From NCBI GenBank assembly GCA_946407465.1, contig CAMJOD010000010.1, positions 1 to 33,167 on the forward strand: a DNA stretch of 33,167 nt, given 5' to 3'. Below the pieces are notes generated by a model. It searched no databases and had not been told where the DNA came from. It saw nothing but the letters and a program-made list of their open reading frames with translations. The position numbers were made by a program, and so were the translations under genes. This document shows positions 27,528-33,167 of this stretch, one piece after another; the first letter of the stretch is position 1; the number at the start of each line of letters is the position of its first letter. The stretch is from an uncultured Clostridia bacterium (GTDB lineage Bacteria > Bacillota > Clostridia > Oscillospirales > Acutalibacteraceae).

Positions 27528-27550
27528 TCCCGCAAAAGGAAAGATGATTT

Positions 27551-28354
27551 ATGGAATACAGCGTACTGATGTCGGTCTATGCCAAGGATCAGCCTGACTA
27601 CCTGCGCACTGCCATCGACAGTATGCTCTGCCAGACCGTGCCGCCGGCGCAGTTTGTGCTGGTGTGCGACGGTCCGCTTACGCCGGCGCTGGACGAGGTC
27701 ATCAACGGCTACGGCGAGCGCCTGGAGGTTTTGCGTCTTCCCGTCAACAAGGGACCGGGCTTTGCGCGCAACCATGCGCTGTCCCACTGCCGCTGCGAGC
27801 TGGTCGCCGGCATGGACAGCGATGACATCAGCCTGCCCGACCGCTGTGAAAAACAGCTTGCCGCGTTTGAGCGCGACAGCGAATTGGCAGTGGTGAGCGG
27901 CGCGATTGAAGAATTTAACGAGAATCCGGACGAGCCGTTCGCGGTTCGCAGGGTTCCCCTGACCCATGAGGAGATTCTGCAATACAGCAAAAAGCGGATT
28001 CCCTTCAATAATGTTACCGCTATGTTCAAAAAAGCCGCCGTCGAAGCCGCCGGCGGCTACAATGCTACGCTGCGGCTTTTTGAGGATTATGATTTGTGGA
28101 TCCGCACCCTGAAAACCGGCGTCAAAACCGCCAACCTGCCCGATGTGCTGGTCAAGGTGCGCAGCACACCGGCACAGCTCAGGCGCCGCGGCGGCAGGGT
28201 TTATGCCAAAAGCATGCTGCGCTTTCGCAGGCAGCTGCTGAAAACCGGCTGGATTTCGCGCCGTGATTATGTGCTGAGCGCTTATCCGCATTTTATTGTC
28301 TGCATGAGCCCAAACGGCGTGCGCCGCTTGGTGTATAAAATAATCAGAAAGTGA
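27551..28354 (+). CDS. Glycosyltransferase family 2
   Basis: 267 aa; YSVLMSVYAKDQPDYLRTAIDSMLCQT, AGMDSDDIS, GTA fold. Confidence 0.9.
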   Translation: MEYSVLMSVYAKDQPDYLRTAIDSMLCQTVPPAQFVLVCDGPLTPALDEVINGYGERLEVLRLPVNKGPGFARNHALSHCRCELVAGMDSDDISLPDRCEKQLAAFERDSELAVVSGAIEEFNENPDEPFAVRRVPLTHEEILQYSKKRIPFNNVTAMFKKAAVEAAGGYNATLRLFEDYDLWIRTLKTGVKTANLPDVLVKVRSTPAQLRRRGGRVYAKSMLRFRRQLLKTGWISRRDYVLSAYPHFIVCMSPNGVRRLVYKIIRK

Positions 28355-28363
28355 GGACGCCCG

Positions 28364-29437
28364 ATGGTCGTTCTGCATATTTGCCCGTTGAGCGACGATT
28401 TGTGCAACGGCGTTCACAACGCGGTGCCTTGTCACGTAAAGGCGCAGAGAGCCTATGCGGATGCGGCGCTGTGGAATTTGGGGCAGCCGCTTGTAATCGA
28501 CGGACTCGAGCAATGCTTTTCCGCCGATTCGTTCAGCGCACTCCCTGCACCCTACCGGCAACCGGATTTGGTTGTCTTTCATGAAATCTATATTCCGCGC
28601 TATCTTGCACTTTCCAAGGAGCTGCGCAGACGGCGGATTCCCTATGTGATTGTGCCGCACGGCGCACTGAAAAAAGGCGCCCAGCAAAAGAGCCGTCTCA
28701 AAAAAGCCGCGGCGAATCTGCTGCTGTTCAAGCGGTTTTGCAACGGAGCCGCCGGTATTCAATGCCTGACCGAGATAGAGCGGCAGGAGAGCGTCATGGG
28801 TAAAAACCTGTTTGTGGCGCCCAACGGCGTGGACATGCCTGCAAAGACAAAGACCGCGTTCCGGACGGACGAAACACACTTTGTCTATATCGGACGGATT
28901 TTGCCGTTCATCAAGGGGCTTGACCTCATGATACAGGCGTTTGCGCTGGAAAAGGATTTTCTGCGCCAACACGGCTGCCGTCTGGATATTTACGGTCCCA
29001 CAGAGGACAGAGGCGTATCGTTTATTCCCGAAATGCAGAGCTACATCAGCCAAGGCGGTGTGGAGGAGCTTGTCAGCCTGCATCCGGCGGTTGTCCGTGA
29101 GGAAAAGCGCCGCGTGCTGCTCGACGCCGACGTCTTTATCCAAACCTCGCGCACCGAGGGCATGCCGATGGGGATTCTGGAAGCGCTGAGCTACGGACTG
29201 CCCTGTCTTGTCACCGAGGGCACGACCTTTGCGCAGACCATCAAAGGCAGCGGCGCCGGATGGAACGGCGGCACAAGCGCGAAAACCATTGCCGAGGCGC
29301 TTTGTCTGGCAGTGAACAGCCGCTCCCGTTTCGGCGAAATGTCCGCAAACGCCGTGCGCATGGCAGAGGCTTACAGCTGGAACAGCGCAGCCGCCACTGC
29401 CATAGGACACTATCGAGAATGTATAAAGGAGCGATAA
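28364..29437 (+). CDS. Glycosyltransferase family 4 (GT-B)
   Basis: 357 aa; FVYIGRILPFIKGLDLMIQAF, RTEGMPMGILEALSYGLPCLVTEGT. Confidence 0.9.
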   Translation: MVVLHICPLSDDLCNGVHNAVPCHVKAQRAYADAALWNLGQPLVIDGLEQCFSADSFSALPAPYRQPDLVVFHEIYIPRYLALSKELRRRRIPYVIVPHGALKKGAQQKSRLKKAAANLLLFKRFCNGAAGIQCLTEIERQESVMGKNLFVAPNGVDMPAKTKTAFRTDETHFVYIGRILPFIKGLDLMIQAFALEKDFLRQHGCRLDIYGPTEDRGVSFIPEMQSYISQGGVEELVSLHPAVVREEKRRVLLDADVFIQTSRTEGMPMGILEALSYGLPCLVTEGTTFAQTIKGSGAGWNGGTSAKTIAEALCLAVNSRSRFGEMSANAVRMAEAYSWNSAAATAIGHYRECIKER

Positions 29438-29441
29438 CGAC

Positions 29442-30830
29442 TTGATTTTTAAATTCAACAAGGACAATCTGGCAAACGCGCTGCTGTTCGTTTTTCTGTC
29501 GCTCGTTTTTGTGGCAAAGGTGCTGGACGTCAACTTTCTGCTCTATCCTGCCATTATTGCGATAGCAGCCGCCCTCTGCATGGGCAACAACAGCTTTCGC
29601 GTCGGCGCCTGCCTGCTGTTGGTTCCGAATATCCGTCTGCTCGACAGCCTGAACATCAGCTTCGGCATCAACCTGCTGATTGCGCTGCCGGTGTTTATCT
29701 ATCTGTTTGAAAGGCGCCGGGTCAATTTTACCGCCGCCATGCACGTGGTTATTATCGAAGTCTGGGATTTGGCGCACTCCGTCTGTTTCGGTCAGTACAA
29801 CCAAATCCTGCCCAACCTGAGCACCGCCCTCGTTCTGTACTATGTGGAGTGTGTGCTGACAGAAAAAAACATCAAAATCAACTACGCCGACATTACCCGA
29901 AAGTTCTGCTTCGGCTGCATCTATTCCGGCGTGCTCTACATGATTCATATCGCGCTCTACGAATCGCTTCCGCTCGTCGATTATATCTCGCTCTGGCGTC
30001 TGTACGGCTACGCCGGCGACCCCAACTATTTTTCGCTGTATTTGTGCGTGGGCGTTGCCATGCTGTTTATTATCAAAGAAAAGCACAAAATACGCGACTA
30101 TTTTTACATACTCATTATGATTGGCATCACGCTGCTGACCGCCTCCAAAATGTCGCTGGTCACCATGCTGCTGATTCTTCTCTACTTTGGCGTCTATTCT
30201 CTCTACAGCTTTTTGGCGAACAAAAACCGCTTTGCGCAGAGAATCGTGCTGATTGGCGCCGTTATCGGCGTGGTTTTCAGCAACCGCATCGCGGATATTA
30301 TCAAGTCAACGGTGATTCGTCTGCGCGAAAAAAACGGCAGCACGCTTGATATTGACACCATCACCTCCAACCGTTTCATGATACAAAACTATTATTTTGC
30401 CGAAATGCTGGCAAATCCCATGGTGTTGCTGTTCGGGTACGGTCTGCAATACAACGAAACCGACTATTTCAGACGCTTCTTTCACATGGCGCACAACACC
30501 TACATGGACATTGTTTTGTCGTGGGGTATTCCCGGACTTATCATCATGTTCGCCATATTTTTCAGTATTCTGAGAAAAATGCGCAAAATCCGCACGGAGC
30601 GCCTGACGCTGAACCACTTCCTGCCGCTTGCGGTTGTCGGCCTCACCTTTATGGCGCTGAGCTGTCTGAGCGCCACCATGTTCTGGTGGATGGTCTGTGC
30701 CGTGCTGCTGCCGCTGAAAGGACTGAAAAATGAATCCGCTTATCTCCTGCGTAGTTCCCGTTTACAACGCACAAAAATACATTTCCGATTCCGTAACGTC
30801 CATAACGGCGCAAACGTATCCAAGGCTTGA
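29442..30830 (+). CDS. O-antigen ligase/polymerase (Wzy-like) membrane protein
   Basis: 462 aa polytopic; LYGYAGDPNYFSLYLCVGVAMLF, MAHNTYMDIVLSWGIPGLI; last ~33 codons overlap the next gene out of frame. Confidence 0.82.
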   Translation: MIFKFNKDNLANALLFVFLSLVFVAKVLDVNFLLYPAIIAIAAALCMGNNSFRVGACLLLVPNIRLLDSLNISFGINLLIALPVFIYLFERRRVNFTAAMHVVIIEVWDLAHSVCFGQYNQILPNLSTALVLYYVECVLTEKNIKINYADITRKFCFGCIYSGVLYMIHIALYESLPLVDYISLWRLYGYAGDPNYFSLYLCVGVAMLFIIKEKHKIRDYFYILIMIGITLLTASKMSLVTMLLILLYFGVYSLYSFLANKNRFAQRIVLIGAVIGVVFSNRIADIIKSTVIRLREKNGSTLDIDTITSNRFMIQNYYFAEMLANPMVLLFGYGLQYNETDYFRRFFHMAHNTYMDIVLSWGIPGLIIMFAIFFSILRKMRKIRTERLTLNHFLPLAVVGLTFMALSCLSATMFWWMVCAVLLPLKGLKNESAYLLRSSRLQRTKIHFRFRNVHNGANVSKA

Positions 30831-31656
30831 GATCATCTTGGTAGACGACGGCTCCACCGACAACTCGCCTGCCATTTGTGACGCCTTTGCCGCCCAGTAT
30901 GACAATATCCGCGTCATCCATCAGGAAAACATGGGTCTTTCCGGCGCACGCAACGCCGGTATGAACGTCGCAAGAGGCGAACTGATCACCTTTGTGGACA
31001 GCGACGACAGCATTCATCCTGAGATGCTGGAGCGCTTGTTCCGTCTGATGGAGGAAACCGGTGCGGACATCTCTTCCGCAGGCACCGATACAGGAAAACA
31101 CGTCGGCGGCATGATGACGCCGGAGCAGGCGATCACCTGTCTGCTCAAGGAAAACACCACCTTCAACACCTCAGCTTGGGGCAAACTCTATAAGACAACG
31201 CTGTTTGACGGCATTCGCTTCCCGGAGGGACTGGTGTTTGAGGATTACGCCGTCATTCCGCAGGTGATACACCGCGCCGACCGCATCGCCCACACGGACG
31301 AAGCACTTTACCGCTATCGCACGGACAACCGCGAGAGCATCACCAAGGCGCCGTTCAATCCTGCGCATATGCAGTTTTTTACTGTTTCCGAACTTGTTAT
31401 AAAATTTCTCGAAGAGAATTATCCTCAACTTCGCCGCTATGCAAGGCTGCGGCAAACCAGCTTTGCCGTCTCGTTTTTCAGACGCTGTGCGCAGTCCGGC
31501 GCTGCCGGCACAAGCGAAGAACGCCGCTTGACCCGATACGTGCGCGAGGGACTGTTCCCCTATCTGTTCAGCGCCTACAAGCTGACGGCAAAGGCATACG
31601 GCATGCTGATCGCCGTCTGTCCGCCCTTGGCGCGCAAGCTGTTTGCGCCGCGATAA
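30730..31656 (+). CDS. Glycosyltransferase family 2
   Basis: 308 aa; PLISCVVPVYNAQKYISDSVTSITAQTYPRLEIILVDDGSTDNSPAICD, FVDSDDSIHPEM. Confidence 0.93.
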   Translation: MNPLISCVVPVYNAQKYISDSVTSITAQTYPRLEIILVDDGSTDNSPAICDAFAAQYDNIRVIHQENMGLSGARNAGMNVARGELITFVDSDDSIHPEMLERLFRLMEETGADISSAGTDTGKHVGGMMTPEQAITCLLKENTTFNTSAWGKLYKTTLFDGIRFPEGLVFEDYAVIPQVIHRADRIAHTDEALYRYRTDNRESITKAPFNPAHMQFFTVSELVIKFLEENYPQLRRYARLRQTSFAVSFFRRCAQSGAAGTSEERRLTRYVREGLFPYLFSAYKLTAKAYGMLIAVCPPLARKLFAPR

Positions 31657-31692
31657 CATCCGAAAACCGTTCATCAGAGAGCAGGAAATCAT

Positions 31693-33167
31693 ATGTTAAC
31701 AAAGCTAAAAAAAAAATATACCTCTCTGCCGGTACAGGTGCGCGCCTCGCTCTGGTTTTTGATTACCAATTTTATGCAGAAGGCGATTTCGGTCATTTCC
31801 ACACCGATTTTCACCCGACTGCTGACCACCGAGCAATATGGCGAATACAACGTCTTTCAGTCTTGGCTGGGCATCATCACGGTGATTGTCACACTGAACA
31901 TCAGCGCAGGCGTATTTTTGCAGGGTATGGTCAAGTTTGAGGACGACGCCAAGGTCTACGCCTCCACCATGCAGGGACTCACCCTGACGCTGTGCAGCAT
32001 TTGGACGGTCATTTATTTTATTTTCCGCGACTTCTTTAACCGGCTGCTCAACCTCAACACCGTGCAGATGTGCTACATGCTGCTGCTGATATGGACAACG
32101 GCGGTGTTCTACTTCTGGTCAACCGAGCAGCGCGTCAAGAACAAATACCGCCTGATGGTGGCGATTATCACCCTTGTTGCCATCGCGCAGCCTGCGCTCG
32201 GCGTGGTGCTGGTTATCTTCTCCGACGCCTCCTACAAGGCGACCGCCAGAATTTTGGGCTTGGTGATTGTCAACATTGCCGCCTACGGCTGGTGCTTCTT
32301 TGTTCAGATGAAGCGCGGCAAAAAGTTTTTCTCCAAAAAATACTGGCTTTATGCGCTCAAATTCAACCTGCCGCTGGTGCCGCATTATCTTTCACAGACG
32401 CTGCTCTACAATGTTGACCGCATTATGATCAGCCGCTACATCAGCGAGAGCAAGGCAGGCATCTACAGTCTCGCCTATTCCGTGGCGGTGCTGATGACGA
32501 TGGTAAACGCCTCGCTCAACCAGACGCTGGGACCGTGGGTCTACCGCAAAATTAAAGAACGCAAGGCGCATGAGATTGCGAGCGTGGAATACTCAGCCAT
32601 GCTGATTATCGCCGTGGCAAACATGCTGCTCATTATGCTGGCGCCCGAGGCTATCTCCATCTTTGCGCCGCCCGAATACAGCGAGGCCATCTGGGTGGTG
32701 CCGCCTGTGGCGTTGGGCACGTTCTTTATGTTCATGTACGACATGTTTGCGCCGTTCCAGTTCTATTTTGAAAAATCATGGTTCATCATGCTGGCAAGCG
32801 TTTCGGGCGCTGTGCTGAACATCGCGCTGAACTATATTTGTCTCAGTCCCAACCTGCTCAATCTCGGCTATGTCGCGGCAGGCTACACCACGCTGATTTG
32901 CTATGTGCTGTACGCGCTGGGACACTACGCCTGCATGCGCTGGGTGTGCCGCAAGCATCTCGACGGTGTGAGGGTCTATGACGCCAAGGTGCTTTTGGGT
33001 GTTTCCATCTGCTTTGTCACCGCCGGCATTTTGATTTCTCTCACCTACAACGCGCCGATTCTGCGCTACAGCCTTGTCGGTGTTATTCTGGTGCTGCTGC
33101 TCATCTTCCGCAAGCGCGTGACCGCCTTTGTCAAAAAGCTGCTCTCACTGCGCAAGCTGCAGCAATC
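31693..33167 (+). CDS. Oligosaccharide flippase (Wzx/MATE-like), truncated by the window edge
   Basis: ATG at 31693, open to the window end: MLTKLKKKYTSLPVQVRASLWFLITNFMQKAISVISTPIFTRLLTTEQYGEYNVFQSW; many TM segments. Confidence 0.9.
   Translation, partial: MLTKLKKKYTSLPVQVRASLWFLITNFMQKAISVISTPIFTRLLTTEQYGEYNVFQSWLGIITVIVTLNISAGVFLQGMVKFEDDAKVYASTMQGLTLTLCSIWTVIYFIFRDFFNRLLNLNTVQMCYMLLLIWTTAVFYFWSTEQRVKNKYRLMVAIITLVAIAQPALGVVLVIFSDASYKATARILGLVIVNIAAYGWCFFVQMKRGKKFFSKKYWLYALKFNLPLVPHYLSQTLLYNVDRIMISRYISESKAGIYSLAYSVAVLMTMVNASLNQTLGPWVYRKIKERKAHEIASVEYSAMLIIAVANMLLIMLAPEAISIFAPPEYSEAIWVVPPVALGTFFMFMYDMFAPFQFYFEKSWFIMLASVSGAVLNIALNYICLSPNLLNLGYVAAGYTTLICYVLYALGHYACMRWVCRKHLDGVRVYDAKVLLGVSICFVTAGILISLTYNAPILRYSLVGVILVLLLIFRKRVTAFVKKLLSLRKLQQ

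Noticed and set aside
27524-29533. 669-aa ORF antisense to the CpsD end, GT2 and GT4 genes
   Set aside because: Spans three well-supported genes in antisense; composition typical of a codon-bias shadow frame.

Overview
The window is chromosomal DNA, most likely from an anaerobic gut-type Firmicute (inferred from gene content and codon style). No rRNA, tRNA, CRISPR array, phage or transposase gene was recognised. Left to right: RidA and threonine ammonia-lyase (-); a compact DtxR/MntR-type regulator (+); cysteine synthase (-); Maf and a lipoprotein (+); a sugar ABC importer of one binding protein and two permeases (+); a two-gene SUF module SufC/SufB-D (-); a PNPOx-like protein and a small putative papain-like cysteine peptidase (+); a 1346-aa RND permease with a ~310-residue coiled-coil insertion plus its TetR regulator (-); a fructose PTS operon fruR-fruK-fruA-ptsH-ptsI (-); an aldo/keto reductase and a small membrane protein (-); a tightly overlapping PqqD-like / S26-peptidase-like / nucleotidyltransferase trio (+); and a capsule/EPS operon running off the right edge (Wzz-like, CpsD-like, glycosyltransferases, Wzy-like, Wzx-like). 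The observations I rate highest are: (1) a dispersed palindromic repeat (two tandem copies at the left edge, a third near 8.6 kb) whose same end abuts the 3' end of the neighbouring gene in both places, with a 25-bp palindromic unit associated with it; (2) the RND permease with the giant coiled-coil arm and no adaptor gene beside it; (3) the translationally coupled PqqD/peptidase/NTase trio ahead of the EPS genes; (4) a compact MntR-length regulator carrying DtxR-type metal ligands; (5) a wzy-like ORF that overlaps the next gene by 101 bp and would end in a canonical ATGA overlap with one extra A in an A5 run.
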